From Aerococcus loyolae (GTDB lineage Bacteria; Bacillota; Bacilli; Lactobacillales; Aerococcaceae), in the NCBI RefSeq assembly GCF_002871915.2, contig NZ_CP126958.1, forward strand, positions 1,178,001 through 1,242,000: 64,000 bases of DNA. Reading direction: 5' to 3'. The notes under the pieces were generated by a model. It did no database searches. It was given only the letters and a program-made list of their open reading frames with translations, and was not told the origin of the DNA. Below are positions 43,271-53,131 of this stretch, one piece after another. Position 1 is the first letter of the stretch. Each line of letters starts with the position of its first letter. The translations under genes and the position numbers were made by a program.

Positions 43271-43516
43271 ATGCCTTTAACAATTAATAAATGGGGGAAT
43301 AGTTCTGCTATTCGACTTCCAAAACAATTACTTGAAGAACTCAATCTATCCCAAGGCGACAAACTAGATTATCAGGTAAAAGATGGCCAGCTGATTATAA
43401 AAAAAATAACCGAAGTTCCTGAACTTACGGTTAAAGACTTGTTTGAAAATTATGATGGAGATCCTGTTAATGAAAAGCCGCAATTATTTGAACAAAAAGG
43501 AAATGAAAAATGGTAA
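43271..43516 (+). CDS. mazE: MazE/AbrB-family antitoxin
   Basis: 81 residues. N-terminal swapped-hairpin DNA-binding domain: INKWGNSSAIRLPKQLLEELNLSQGD; the acidic C-terminal tail (TVKDLFENYDGDPVNEKPQLFEQKG) should wrap the toxin. AAAGGAG site. Overlaps the toxin gene by 7 bases. Confidence 0.93.
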   Translation: MPLTINKWGNSSAIRLPKQLLEELNLSQGDKLDYQVKDGQLIIKKITEVPELTVKDLFENYDGDPVNEKPQLFEQKGNEKW

Positions 43517-43842
43517 AAGTGAAGCAGGGATCGATTATCAAGATAAATTTAGACCCGAAACAGGGACATGAACAAAAAGGCTATCGGCCCTACATTTGTT
43601 TGAGCCATGGTATTGTTACTAAGTACTCAAATATTGCAATTTTTGCACCCATTAGTCATACAAAAAGAAAATATCCATTTTATGTTGAGTTAGAACAAAC
43701 AAAAACGACTGGAAAAGTGCTATTAGATCAATTAGTTACCATCGATTTTAATGCCAGAGACTATAAGTATATCGAACAAGTTCCAGATGATATACTCATT
43801 GATTTATTAGCTAGGGTAAAAGTTCTATTTGAAAAAGAATAA
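43510..43842 (+). CDS. mazF: MazF/PemK-family endoribonuclease toxin
   Basis: 110 residues. GSIIKINLDPKQGHEQKGYRPYICLS holds the catalytic Arg (in KGYRPY), and APISHTKRKYPF the catalytic Thr/Ser stretch; LLDQLVTIDFNAR follows. Cuts mRNA at short motifs when the antitoxin decays. Target sequence not predictable. Intact operon in the defence island, ended by its own terminator. Confidence 0.93.
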   Translation: MVKVKQGSIIKINLDPKQGHEQKGYRPYICLSHGIVTKYSNIAIFAPISHTKRKYPFYVELEQTKTTGKVLLDQLVTIDFNARDYKYIEQVPDDILIDLLARVKVLFEKE

Positions 43843-43856
43843 ATTAACCAGACTAA

Positions 43857-43893
43857 AACAGTAAGAGTTCATCGTGCTCTTACTGTTTTCTTT
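43857..43893 (+). terminator. terminator of mazEF
   Basis: AAACAGTAAGAG / CTCTTACTGTTTT stem with a T-rich end; 15 bases after the toxin stop. Confidence 0.85.
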
Positions 43894-43965
43894 GTATAAA
43901 GATTAGTAAATAGAAGTTATGTAAAACGCTTTCGCACAATTAGGATATGTAGCCAAACACCCCAC

Positions 43966-45132
43966 CTAATTCTCATGATATATATCCCGGGTATAGACCT
44001 TATCATTCACATCTTCTAAGTCCTTATCCCAGCGGTTGGCGATAATAACATCCGCATCAGCTTTAAATTGGTCGAGATCACGGTAAATTTCACAGTTGTA
44101 GAAAGTATCTTCCTTTGCGACAGGTTCATAGATAATCACAGGAACGCCTTCTGCCATGATGCGCTTCATGACGCCTTGAATGGCAGATTGACGGAAGTTA
44201 TCCGAGGCTTCCTTCATGGTCAAACGGTAAATCCCCACCACTTGCGGTTGGCGCTTGAGGACCTGCTTAGCAATATGATCCTTACGCGTCCGGTTAGCTT
44301 GAACAATTGCGCTAATGATATTTTGCGGCACATCTTCATAGTTGGCCAACAACTGCTTGGTGTCCTTAGGTAGGCAATAGCCCCCATATCCAAAGGAAGG
44401 ATTGTTGTAGTGAGAGCCAATCCGTGGATCCAAACCGATCCCATCAATAATTTCTGCCGCATTCAATCCCTTGATCTCAGCATAGGAATCTAACTCATTG
44501 AAGAAAGATACCCGCATAGCTAAGTAGGAGTTCGCAAACAATTTGATCGCTTCGGCTTCTGTGGAATGGGTTAATAAAACCGGAATATCTTCATCCAATG
44601 CCCCTTCCACTAATAAATCCGCAAATTTCTGCCCCGCTTCACCATGAGAACCAACCACAATCCGACTGGGATGTAAGTTATCATAAAGTGCTCGTCCTTC
44701 TCGTAAAAATTCCGGAGAAAAAATGATCCGATCAGTTTGATACTTCTTACGAATGGCTTCAGTGTAACCCACTGGAATGGTAGATTTAATAACAATTGTC
44801 GCCTCAGAACCACTGGCTAAAATATCCTCAATCACTGATTCAACCGCAGAGGTATCAAAATGATTGGTCGCATCGTCGTAATTAGTTGGCGTTGAAATAA
44901 TGGAAAAGTCCGCTTTACGATAAGCTTCTTGATATTCAGTTGTCGCTCTTAAATTTAAGTCGGCATTAGCTAAATAATCAATAATTTCCTTGTCATCAAT
45001 CGGTGACTTCCCTGCATTAATGAGGTCCACCTTATCTTGAACAATATCAATAGCTGAAACTTGATGATGCTGTGCCAATAAAATTGCATTGGACAATCCC
45101 ACGTATCCTGTACCAGTGACTGTAACTTTCAT
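43966..45132 (-). CDS. ugd: UDP-glucose 6-dehydrogenase
   Basis: 388 residues. NAD site [11 protein letters not shown] at the N-terminus; catalytic Cys in [17 protein letters not shown]-terminal UDP-binding domain. Oxidises UDP-glucose to UDP-glucuronate, a capsule precursor, suggesting an acidic polysaccharide. ATG 45132 has AAAGGATC; the frame is open 7 codons more. Last capsule gene in transcription order, 44 bases after the interrupted reverse transcriptase. Confidence 0.95.
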   Translation of the reverse strand: MKVTVTGTGYVGLSNAILLAQHHQVSAIDIVQDKVDLINAGKSPIDDKEIIDYLANADLNLRATTEYQEAYRKADFSIISTPTNYDDATNHFDTSAVESVIEDILASGSEATIVIKSTIPVGYTEAIRKKYQTDRIIFSPEFLREGRALYDNLHPSRIVVGSHGEAGQKFADLLVEGALDEDIPVLLTHSTEAEAIKLFANSYLAMRVSFFNELDSYAEIKGLNAAEIIDGIGLDPRIGSHYNNPSFGYGGYCLPKDTKQLLANYEDVPQNIISAIVQANRTRKDHIAKQVLKRQPQVVGIYRLTMKEASDNFRQSAIQGVMKRIMAEGVPVIIYEPVAKEDTFYNCEIYRDLDQFKADADVIIANRWDKDLEDVNDKVYTRDIYHEN

Positions 45133-45196
45133 AGTGATCCTTTCTATAAACATATCTATTTATTTTTTAAAAGCCGACTTATACAAATATTTTAGA

Positions 45197-46144
45197 TTAG
45201 AATTTAAATTTGAGGTCATCTCCAAAAGATACAAATTTCACCCCATTAGAAAGTAAATAATCATAAAATCTTGTTGTTCTATCATTAGCAGTTTTAGACT
45301 TTATATAAATCCAGTTTAATTCTGATTGATATCTCTTTTTATGATCTTTTTTTATATCTTTTTTAATATAATAGTCATTAATATCAATGATTTCATAGTC
45401 GATTAATGAATAGATAAAATATCTTAAAAACCAAAATTTTTCATTAAATCTTACTGTTTCTTCTTTATCTTCATCTGGGTTTTTATATTTATTTTTACTT
45501 TCAAAATAAATATTATGAGTTTTATTTAATAATTGATCTATTGAATTCAGTGCATCAATAAGTATGTCAGTATTATTCTGACGATATATTAAAATAAAAA
45601 CTAAAACCAAAGTTAAATCATCAGTCTTACAATCTATTAAATTTAATAATATTTCTGAAGAAAAAAGAGATTCTTCATTAAAGAAAACACAATACAATAA
45701 ATATTGGTAGAGTTCTTGATTTTCCTGATGCTCATGATAATGCTTAATATGCTCATAAATTTTTTTATGATATTTTTGAAAGTATCCGTGTACTATTTCG
45801 TCCAACCTTATTTTAGACACTCCCAAGCATATGATGTTTTCTGTAAATTCAATAAATTTATTAACTAATTTTGAATCATTAAAAGATAAGTCTAAAAGCT
45901 CCTCAAATATACAAAATTCTGAGAATTCATCTCTTTCAGTTAGAATTAATGTAATCTTTTTATCATTTAATTTTTTTAGTTGAATAGTTACTGTACTATA
46001 TATACACTTAATTGCTCCCTTATTTCCTTTTGATTCTTCATCCATACAAAAATCTATAAAATTTGAAATTCTATCAACCCAAGTAGAATTATAACTATGC
46101 TTTGATATCGAATCAAAATATGAAAAGATTGCTTGCTTGTCCAT
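45197..46144 (-). CDS. C-terminal half of frameshifted Abi-like reverse transcriptase
   Basis: 315 residues, alpha-helical, no motif of its own. It is out of frame by one base with the RT gene upstream: at the A6 run 46177-46182, one extra A would join ...NDKKTKIKEFPFSNEM to this frame and give one protein of about 600 residues, the size of AbiA/AbiK-type proteins whose C-terminal halves are helical. Independent translation from ATG 46144 is possible but has no good ribosome site. Confidence 0.65.
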   Translation of the reverse strand: MDKQAIFSYFDSISKHSYNSTWVDRISNFIDFCMDEESKGNKGAIKCIYSTVTIQLKKLNDKKITLILTERDEFSEFCIFEELLDLSFNDSKLVNKFIEFTENIICLGVSKIRLDEIVHGYFQKYHKKIYEHIKHYHEHQENQELYQYLLYCVFFNEESLFSSEILLNLIDCKTDDLTLVLVFILIYRQNNTDILIDALNSIDQLLNKTHNIYFESKNKYKNPDEDKEETVRFNEKFWFLRYFIYSLIDYEIIDINDYYIKKDIKKDHKKRYQSELNWIYIKSKTANDRTTRFYDYLLSNGVKFVSFGDDLKFKF

Positions 46145-46167
46145 TTCATTACTAAATGGAAATTCTT

Positions 46168-47001
46168 TTATTTTAGTTTTTTATCATTGATATGTAAATT
46201 AAATTTATCACATAAGTCCCTAAAATCCCTAAAAAATTTTAAACGTTCTTCTTCATAGTTAAAAGGAAAAACAATATCATCAACGTAACGGGCATAAACA
46301 TACTTGGATTCCAAAATTGAATCAATATGGCACATATAATATTCAGTAATGATTCTACTCAATAAATTTCCAACTGGAATTCCATATGAATCTCCATATT
46401 GACTTTGCTGAATAAGGTAGTCAATATTATTTGCAAATCCGCCCTTTTTATTTTGTTTTGCTATTTCCTTACCGTTCACTACCCAAGGAATACTGTGAGT
46501 ATATAAAGTATGATAAAAATTTGCTAAATCTAAATAAAAACGTTTTTTCCCATTCATGAGCAAATTTTTCTTGATTTTTTGAGTAATTTTATACTTAATA
46601 TCAAACTGATTAAAATATTTTGAAGTAGAGTATTGATTATTTTCGAAAGTAAATATTAATACTTTTTTATTATCATTTATGTAATTAGCCAATATGAGAT
46701 AGTTATATATATTAGGTAATTTATACAAACGTCTACTAGATTCATTTTTGGGAATTGAAAAATAAATTGGTTCAGTTACAGGAACATTACTAATTTTTAA
46801 GAACTTTTTTATTACTTCTTTATCTTCTTTAATTATTTCAGCTAAATCATTCATATTAAATATTTTTTCATATACAGTAGGAGAATACGCATATTCTAAA
46901 ATATCATCTACATCAGTCTCTTTTTTTATTTCAAAGTCATAATATCCATATCGAACTAAGAAATCTAAATCTAATATTCTTTCGTATGAATAATTCAACA
47001 T
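46168..47001 (-). CDS. N-terminal half of Abi-like (UG/DRT group) reverse transcriptase
   Basis: 277 residues. RT palm motifs: YLDLANFYHTLYTHSIPW (motif A with the first Asp), GIPVGNLLSRIITEYYM, and catalytic YARYVDDI, then a stop after NDKKLK at a homopolymer. The THSIPW and GIPVGN motifs mark the abortive-infection/DRT RTs rather than introns or retrons; which subfamily I cannot fix. These RTs make untemplated or templated DNA to block phage. Placed inside a capsule operon, between wzx and ugd, it looks like an insert. Confidence 0.75.
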   Translation of the reverse strand: MLNYSYERILDLDFLVRYGYYDFEIKKETDVDDILEYAYSPTVYEKIFNMNDLAEIIKEDKEVIKKFLKISNVPVTEPIYFSIPKNESSRRLYKLPNIYNYLILANYINDNKKVLIFTFENNQYSTSKYFNQFDIKYKITQKIKKNLLMNGKKRFYLDLANFYHTLYTHSIPWVVNGKEIAKQNKKGGFANNIDYLIQQSQYGDSYGIPVGNLLSRIITEYYMCHIDSILESKYVYARYVDDIVFPFNYEEERLKFFRDFRDLCDKFNLHINDKKLK

Positions 47002-47097
47002 AAAGAATCACCTAACTATGTTAATTACAGTAGCAATTAGAAAATTTTATAAAAAAGCACAAGATATTTTAATGCTCAGAAACACTAACCTATATAT

Positions 47098-48336
47098 TTA
47101 GTAGTTTTCCCTTCTGGTTTGACTTATAGAATGATTTATTATAAGAACCATAATAATCAAACGAAGTATATTTGCTAATAAGACCCCCAAGCAAAATCCA
47201 AAAAGGCCATGCTTTTGCGATAGTAATGTAGCAAATAACAAATAAAAAATTAAATATATAACTTGAATTACTAAAGACCACCGGGGATGACAAAACCTCA
47301 ATAAAGTTGGCTGTACAGTATTACCCAAAATAAGAATAATCACGCCCAAATTCGCAATTACAAAATATTGCTTAGCCTTACCAAAAAGAGTTGGATACAA
47401 CATATATGTTACAGGATAACCAATTGTGACAATCATTATAAAAAAAGCAAAGGCTATAATTGAAAAAATAACTAGGCGTTTCCAGAAAGCCCGTTTATCA
47501 ATATAATCTTCTTTGGAATAATATGAGAGCAATACACCACTGATAGGTCCCATTACTATTCCAGCAGTCTTTCCTAAGAAAGAGGCAGCCGTATATACAG
47601 AAACTATTTGAGAACCGAGGATTGGAAAAATTAAAAATCTATCCATATATAGCATGAAATTTGCTAAAGAATTTGCAGTTAAATAAAATAAATAAGATTT
47701 AATTGTATCTTTAAAATAAATAGTTTTTCTTAAAGGATCTCGTATAATGCTTGTGGAACAAAGTAAATAAACAGCAGAAAATATCTCTCCTGTTAGAAAA
47801 ATTAAATACCAATTTTTCAAATATATAAGCCAAATTATTCCCAACAAATATCCAATGCAAGTCACAAAATTGTTTATTAAAGTTTTTTTATAGTTAATAA
47901 TTATTCTATATTCAACTGTAAAGTAAGACCTAAAGGATGTAAAAAATATTAAAATACCTATCCATATTGAATTCTTATTAAAAACATATAGAATAAATGA
48001 GAAAAGAAAAATTAATAATGACGATGCATAAAAAATATTATTAAAATCACCTAACAGTTGTTTTTTTTCATATTTTTTTTGGGCCAACAAACGCGTATTA
48101 TTTATAGTACTACCTAATGTGACACCTATAGCGTTTATTAGCCCCATTGAAGTCAATATAGTTCCATATTCATACGCGTCATAATATCTACTAAGTAAGG
48201 GGTAAATAAATAATTGAGTACTTGCAGTTAAGAGTAGAGATGCAAGAATATTTAAACTAGAATCAACCAAAAAAAATTTTGACTGTGAAAATAATATCAT
48301 TAACCGATAATAAATTATTTTTATTAAATTATTCAT
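47098..48336 (-). CDS. wzx: oligosaccharide flippase (Wzx)
   Basis: 412 residues, about 12 membrane segments, MATE/PST-type polysaccharide exporter (LLSRYYDAYEYGTILTSMGLINAIG). Flips the lipid-linked repeat unit across the membrane for polymerisation. Lower GC than housekeeping genes, as for the whole 45-52 kb stretch, which suggests horizontal exchange. Overlaps the upstream glycosyltransferase by 8 bases. Confidence 0.88.
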   Translation of the reverse strand: MNNLIKIIYYRLMILFSQSKFFLVDSSLNILASLLLTASTQLFIYPLLSRYYDAYEYGTILTSMGLINAIGVTLGSTINNTRLLAQKKYEKKQLLGDFNNIFYASSLLIFLFSFILYVFNKNSIWIGILIFFTSFRSYFTVEYRIIINYKKTLINNFVTCIGYLLGIIWLIYLKNWYLIFLTGEIFSAVYLLCSTSIIRDPLRKTIYFKDTIKSYLFYLTANSLANFMLYMDRFLIFPILGSQIVSVYTAASFLGKTAGIVMGPISGVLLSYYSKEDYIDKRAFWKRLVIFSIIAFAFFIMIVTIGYPVTYMLYPTLFGKAKQYFVIANLGVIILILGNTVQPTLLRFCHPRWSLVIQVIYLIFYLLFATLLSQKHGLFGFCLGVLLANILRLIIMVLIINHSISQTRRENY

Positions 48337-49507
48337 TATTAACCTCAGATTTACAATACTTTAAACTCTGAACAGCAATATTAGAATACAAAAATTTTTT
48401 TGACTCATTAGACGTTGCACTAGTTAACATATCACTGTAGATTTCATCATTATTTATTACCTTAGCTAAAACCTTCTTCATCTCAACAAGGCTATCATCT
48501 TTAAGGTAAAGTACATTTCTACCTAAATCAATGTGCGTTGTTCCTTTCCAATACTTAACAATCATTGGTTTTCCTATACCAGCTACCTGCTCCCAATACA
48601 CAGAATGTCTTCCTGGAAATACAGCTAAATCTGAAATAGAGAATAATTGATAACTATCTTCTTCATTAACCCAACCTACGTTTATAATTGATACATTATT
48701 GGCCAATTTGAAAAACTTATCTTCAATATCGCTATCAATTGATCCAAATATGATTAATTTTACATCTTTATTATTAAGATCATTTACTGCTTTCATTAAA
48801 GTCAATACTTGTTGTTTTGCTTTATCAATTTTCCCCCCAGTGATAATTACAAAGTCGTTTAGAGATATTCCTAATTTCTTTCTTATATTATCTCTTACTT
48901 TCGAAGAACTATATTTAATGACTAAATTATCATCTGCTCCCATCAAAAGTAATTCAGTTTTATTTTCAGGAATAGAATATAATTTTTGTAAAAACTCTAC
49001 TCGAGCAGGTAGTACTCCTAAAAATTTTACTGTATAAGGACTAATTAATTTAGCCATAAACTTCCACAATATTTTATGCAAAATAAACTTCGATATAAAA
49101 TTTGTAGCACTATTCGAGAAATCAGCATGATTATCTATTATAAGTTTTACTCTAGGATTATTTTTTATATATCTTTTTATAGTTAGAATATCTAAAAATT
49201 GGACACCATGAACAAATATTAAATCTGGATTTTCTTGGTCAACAGAGTTATATAAGCCTTTGTATATTTTTAGTTTCGAATTTATATTTGTGTTAAATTT
49301 ATTATCCAATCTGATAACTTTAACACCATCGCTATTGTAGTATCTATTCCTATTATCTATACTAACTTTCCCCTTCTCATACATATATCGAGAAGCAACT
49401 ATACTTACTTCGTGTCCTAATTCTTTATGGAATTTTGTTAGTAAATTTTCTTGATAAGTCAAACCATCTGTCATAGGACCGCACAAACATAAATGAACGA
49501 TTTTCAA
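48329..49507 (-). CDS. GT4-type glycosyltransferase
   Basis: 392 residues; GT-B fold: N-terminal MKIVHLCLCGPMTDGLTYQENL, C-terminal donor domain with VIITGGKIDKAKQQVLTLMKA and SISDLAVFPGRHSVYWEQ. Adds one sugar to the capsule repeat unit at the inner membrane face; donor and linkage unknown. ATGA overlap with wzy. Confidence 0.8.
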   Translation of the reverse strand: MKIVHLCLCGPMTDGLTYQENLLTKFHKELGHEVSIVASRYMYEKGKVSIDNRNRYYNSDGVKVIRLDNKFNTNINSKLKIYKGLYNSVDQENPDLIFVHGVQFLDILTIKRYIKNNPRVKLIIDNHADFSNSATNFISKFILHKILWKFMAKLISPYTVKFLGVLPARVEFLQKLYSIPENKTELLLMGADDNLVIKYSSSKVRDNIRKKLGISLNDFVIITGGKIDKAKQQVLTLMKAVNDLNNKDVKLIIFGSIDSDIEDKFFKLANNVSIINVGWVNEEDSYQLFSISDLAVFPGRHSVYWEQVAGIGKPMIVKYWKGTTHIDLGRNVLYLKDDSLVEMKKVLAKVINNDEIYSDMLTSATSNESKKFLYSNIAVQSLKYCKSEVNNE

Positions 49508-50796
49508 CTAAACTCCTCCTTTCCTGATCGCTTTTTATTTATTCTTTTAACAAATAAACCTCTGATTAATAGTGAAAATGAGAATAAGATAAAAAATAAA
49601 AATTGACTTCTAAATAAGATTAATGGATTATAGAGAAACCATCTTGGAGAACTTACAATTAGTACTAAATAAGCTAAGTTAAAATATATATTATCTTTTC
49701 TTCTAAATTTATTCATCATTAAAACAACAACAAAACTACCTAGAACAACTCCTAATATACCTAGCCAAAAATAAAAATGGCTAGGAAAAATTCCCCCTCC
49801 AATATTCTGAAAATAATGGTCAGATACAAATCTTGTTACATTTCCTATATCGTTTGAACCTCCGAAAAATATAGATTTTATAAATTTAAATAAGGAATCT
49901 ATACGATATTCTAAATTTATATTTCCATAATTAACCGCGGCTACATGCGTTGCAGAAGCATAAAAAGAATAAGTAGAAGTGTCAAACACAAACATATTAT
50001 TTATCATCTTTTTAAATATTTTTATAATACTCTCACTGGTCAAAGAATAATTAATTCTATAGGCACCAACCAAGCTATTTATAAAAATACCTAAAATAGC
50101 AAAAGAAAAAATATTTTTAGTTTTTATCTTTTGAATCATATTAAAATAGAAAAAAACTATAAAAAGTTGTAAAGAAGTAATTCTTCCCCCATAATAATAA
50201 TCTTGCAATATAAACAAAATCAAAAGAAAATTTATCAAATAACGAATGACCCTAGAGTTTGTAAAAAAATATAAAATTATAAAAAATAAATATGAATATT
50301 CATATAATGACGAAATTTGAACATTATAAAAATCAGCTCGTGTCCTGTTCACTCCAAATATTCCAATTAACATTAGTGCTATGAAAAAAATTAGCTGTAT
50401 TATAGGGCTATTATAGACAGTTTCATTTTTTTTATTATTAATGGCTTTCTTCTTATTTTTATTTACAAAAATAAGAATAGTTGTAATAAAAATTAAAAGA
50501 GTATTTATTGTAGCACCATAAATTTCAACCGTTTTTACTTGATTCATTGGAACAGTTAATAATTCTGGAAATAGAAATTCTCCTACGAAAATACTATAAA
50601 TGCAATACGAAATGAAAATGCCCATTATAAATAATAATTTATCCGATTTAAATTTTAAAATAAATAATATACTTAAAAAAAATGATAAAAAAGCATTAAT
50701 TATATTAAATGAAGGGTTTAAAGGAGAGATCAGCATATACAAAATAAATATAGCATACAGTAATAACGAAAAATGTTTTCTTAGTTTAAAAAACAT
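49504..50796 (-). CDS. wzy: capsule repeat-unit polymerase (Wzy-like)
   Basis: 430 residues, around ten to twelve hydrophobic segments and a large outer loop (roughly 265-330) typical of Wzy; highly AT-rich. Called from topology and position between glycosyltransferases and wzx, since Wzy proteins share little sequence. Polymerises flipped repeat units. Confidence 0.75.
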   Translation of the reverse strand: MFFKLRKHFSLLLYAIFILYMLISPLNPSFNIINAFLSFFLSILFILKFKSDKLLFIMGIFISYCIYSIFVGEFLFPELLTVPMNQVKTVEIYGATINTLLIFITTILIFVNKNKKKAINNKKNETVYNSPIIQLIFFIALMLIGIFGVNRTRADFYNVQISSLYEYSYLFFIILYFFTNSRVIRYLINFLLILFILQDYYYGGRITSLQLFIVFFYFNMIQKIKTKNIFSFAILGIFINSLVGAYRINYSLTSESIIKIFKKMINNMFVFDTSTYSFYASATHVAAVNYGNINLEYRIDSLFKFIKSIFFGGSNDIGNVTRFVSDHYFQNIGGGIFPSHFYFWLGILGVVLGSFVVVLMMNKFRRKDNIYFNLAYLVLIVSSPRWFLYNPLILFRSQFLFFILFSFSLLIRGLFVKRINKKRSGKEEFS

Positions 50797-50825
50797 ATTT
50801 ATACTCCAATCTAACTAATCTATTT

Positions 50826-52004
50826 TTATGTAAGTGAGTTATATAACTCCAAATATGTCTCTACCATATGCTTTACACTATAATTTAAAGCATTATTTCT
50901 ACATTTAGAAATAATATTTTTATTTTTTTTAGGGCATCTAGAAATAGCTCTTATTAATTCATTAAAATTACCTTTTTTAATTACTTTGCCAGTCCCTTTA
51001 ATAATCGATTCGCCTGCTCCACCAGTATTGAAGGTAATTACTGGTGTTCCACACGCTTGAGCTTCTATATTTACAGAAGGGAAATTATCTTCTAGTGTTG
51101 GGTTTATTAAAATGTCTGCTTCTGAATATAATTTTGCTAATTCATCCACATTCTCCACCCTTCCATAATACTTTATATTAGGGTTTATTTTATTTTTATC
51201 AGCATCTCCAATTAATTTAATCGAATACATATTATCCAAAATATCTGCTAATTTATTTATAAAAAACAGCCCCTTACTTTCATTCCAATAATTTGAAACC
51301 GCAATAATTTTAAATTTTTTGGAGAAAGTGTAACTACGTGGATAGAATTGGCTGAGATCTAATCCATTGTAAATTAAAAATATATTCTTATTTGATAAAA
51401 ATGAATTTTTTACGATATTTAATAGCCACTTAGAAGGAACAACTATCGTAAGATTTGGTATATCAAATATATACTTTTTCTTTTTATAATTTCCTAACGC
51501 ACTATGTGAATTAATATATATATATTTAGGATAGTTATGACTAATTAATTTTAATAGTTTTTTATCAGGATGTTCCCAATTTATTTTTTTCTCATCATAA
51601 ATAGCAGAACTCCCTGATAAAGCCCATTTATCATGAAAAAGCCATACGACTTGAATCTTACTATTTTTTAAAAATGTAAAAAGCATCTTATAATTTACAT
51701 AATATCCATGTATATTATGTAAATGAATAATATCAGGATTGATTTCAATAATTTTTTTAATAATTAGCTTTGTAAAAAATATATTAAATTCTCCATGCTT
51801 ATTCATTGTTCTAGTAAAAAGAAAGTCGATAAACTGAGAGGCTATTGAACCTATTTTAAAAACATTCTTGTCTTTATATTTTTTTCCTCTACCATAAATA
51901 ACATAACTTTCGTGACCTTTTTCGAGTAAATATTTATGAATATTATGTACAATTCTGCCAGTAGAACCAAATTTATATACTGAATTTATTTGAAGAATTC
52001 GCAT
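50826..52004 (-). CDS. GT4-type glycosyltransferase
   Basis: 392 residues, GT-B. Glycine-rich start MRILQINSVYKFGSTGRIV, DIIHLHNIHGYY, donor-site SEADILINPTLEDNFPSVNIEAQACGTPVI with the E-x7-E-like motif, all GT4 marks. Builds the capsule repeat unit. Its start touches the stop of the epimerase gene (1-base overlap). Confidence 0.88.
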   Translation of the reverse strand: MRILQINSVYKFGSTGRIVHNIHKYLLEKGHESYVIYGRGKKYKDKNVFKIGSIASQFIDFLFTRTMNKHGEFNIFFTKLIIKKIIEINPDIIHLHNIHGYYVNYKMLFTFLKNSKIQVVWLFHDKWALSGSSAIYDEKKINWEHPDKKLLKLISHNYPKYIYINSHSALGNYKKKKYIFDIPNLTIVVPSKWLLNIVKNSFLSNKNIFLIYNGLDLSQFYPRSYTFSKKFKIIAVSNYWNESKGLFFINKLADILDNMYSIKLIGDADKNKINPNIKYYGRVENVDELAKLYSEADILINPTLEDNFPSVNIEAQACGTPVITFNTGGAGESIIKGTGKVIKKGNFNELIRAISRCPKKNKNIISKCRNNALNYSVKHMVETYLELYNSLT

Positions 52005-53131
52005 TAATAATTACTCCACACCACACGATTTACATAATCTGTATAAGAAACAATAATTCTCAATACCTTATCTGAGACATTTGGCATTGAATAATCAGCA
52101 ACCTGTCTTAGGGTGCCTTGCTCCTGTGTTTCTAAGATAGCTAGCCCTTGTAGAATACGTTCCTTATTTAATCCAACCATCATCACTGCGGCTTCTTCCA
52201 TTGCTTCTGGTCTCTCGTGAGCTTCACGTAGATTGAGAGCTCTGAAACCTAAGATGGAAGACTCTTCAGAGATTGTTCCGCTGTCGCTAAGAACTGCTTT
52301 AGCATTTAATTGAAGATTATTATAATCAATAAATCCCATTGGCTTCATGAGACGAATAAGGTCGTTAAACTTAACACCTTTTTCTTCAATCATTTTTCGT
52401 GTTCTTGGGTGAGTTGAAACAATAACTGGTAATTGATAGTGCTCAGCCACTGCGTTGAGAGAATCAACTAAATTTAAGAAGTTTCTTTCTGAAGAAATAT
52501 TTTCATCACGATGGGCTGATACCACAAAATATTTTCCTTTTTCTAAGTTCAATTTTTGGTAACTTTCGGATTTTTGAATCTCATCCAACTTATTATGAAG
52601 CACCTCAAACATTGGGCTTCCTGTCTTAATAACTTGATCAGCATGTAAACCTTCTGCTAAGAGATATTCCCTAGCAATATCTGAATAGGTTAGATTAATA
52701 TCTGATATGTGGTCAACAATTTTTCGATTAGTTTCTTCTGGCACACGTTGGTCAAAGCAACGGTTACCCGCTTCCATATGGAAAATAGGAACATGGTGGC
52801 GTTTTGCTGCAATAGCACACAAACAAGAGTTAGTATCCCCTAGAACTAAGAAAGCATCAGGTGCTTCATCATTCAGGATAGGCTCAATATTAGCTAGAAT
52901 TTGTCCCACAGTGGCCATTGGTGAACTACCTGCTGCATTGAGGAAATAGTCAGGTTTTCTAAGGCCAAAGTCTTCAAAGAAAACTTCATTTAATTCATAA
53001 TCATAATTTTGACCTGTATGGACAAGAACATGCTCGATTGCATCTGAGTTTTCTAATTGTTGAATTACAGCAGATAAACGAATAATTTCTGGACGTGTTC
53101 CAACTACTGTCATCACTTTTAATTTTTGCAT
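52004..53131 (-). CDS. capG: UDP-N-acetylglucosamine-type 2-epimerase (CapG/FnlC)
   Basis: 375 residues, non-hydrolysing epimerase of the WecB family: VGTRPEIIRLSAVI, HTGQNYD, HMEAGNR, SDSGTISEES. In the CapE-F-G pathway this step epimerises UDP-acetamido-dideoxy-talose at C2 to UDP-N-acetyl-L-fucosamine; that assignment follows from its two neighbours. One-base overlap with capF. Confidence 0.9.
   Translation of the reverse strand: MQKLKVMTVVGTRPEIIRLSAVIQQLENSDAIEHVLVHTGQNYDYELNEVFFEDFGLRKPDYFLNAAGSSPMATVGQILANIEPILNDEAPDAFLVLGDTNSCLCAIAAKRHHVPIFHMEAGNRCFDQRVPEETNRKIVDHISDINLTYSDIAREYLLAEGLHADQVIKTGSPMFEVLHNKLDEIQKSESYQKLNLEKGKYFVVSAHRDENISSERNFLNLVDSLNAVAEHYQLPVIVSTHPRTRKMIEEKGVKFNDLIRLMKPMGFIDYNNLQLNAKAVLSDSGTISEESSILGFRALNLREAHERPEAMEEAAVMMVGLNKERILQGLAILETQEQGTLRQVADYSMPNVSDKVLRIIVSYTDYVNRVVWSNY

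Noticed and set aside
46168..46190. Classical -1 programmed ribosomal frameshift in the RT
   Set aside because: The A6 run in this codon phase does not give the X-XXY-YYZ slippery pattern; transcript slippage or a true deletion fits better.
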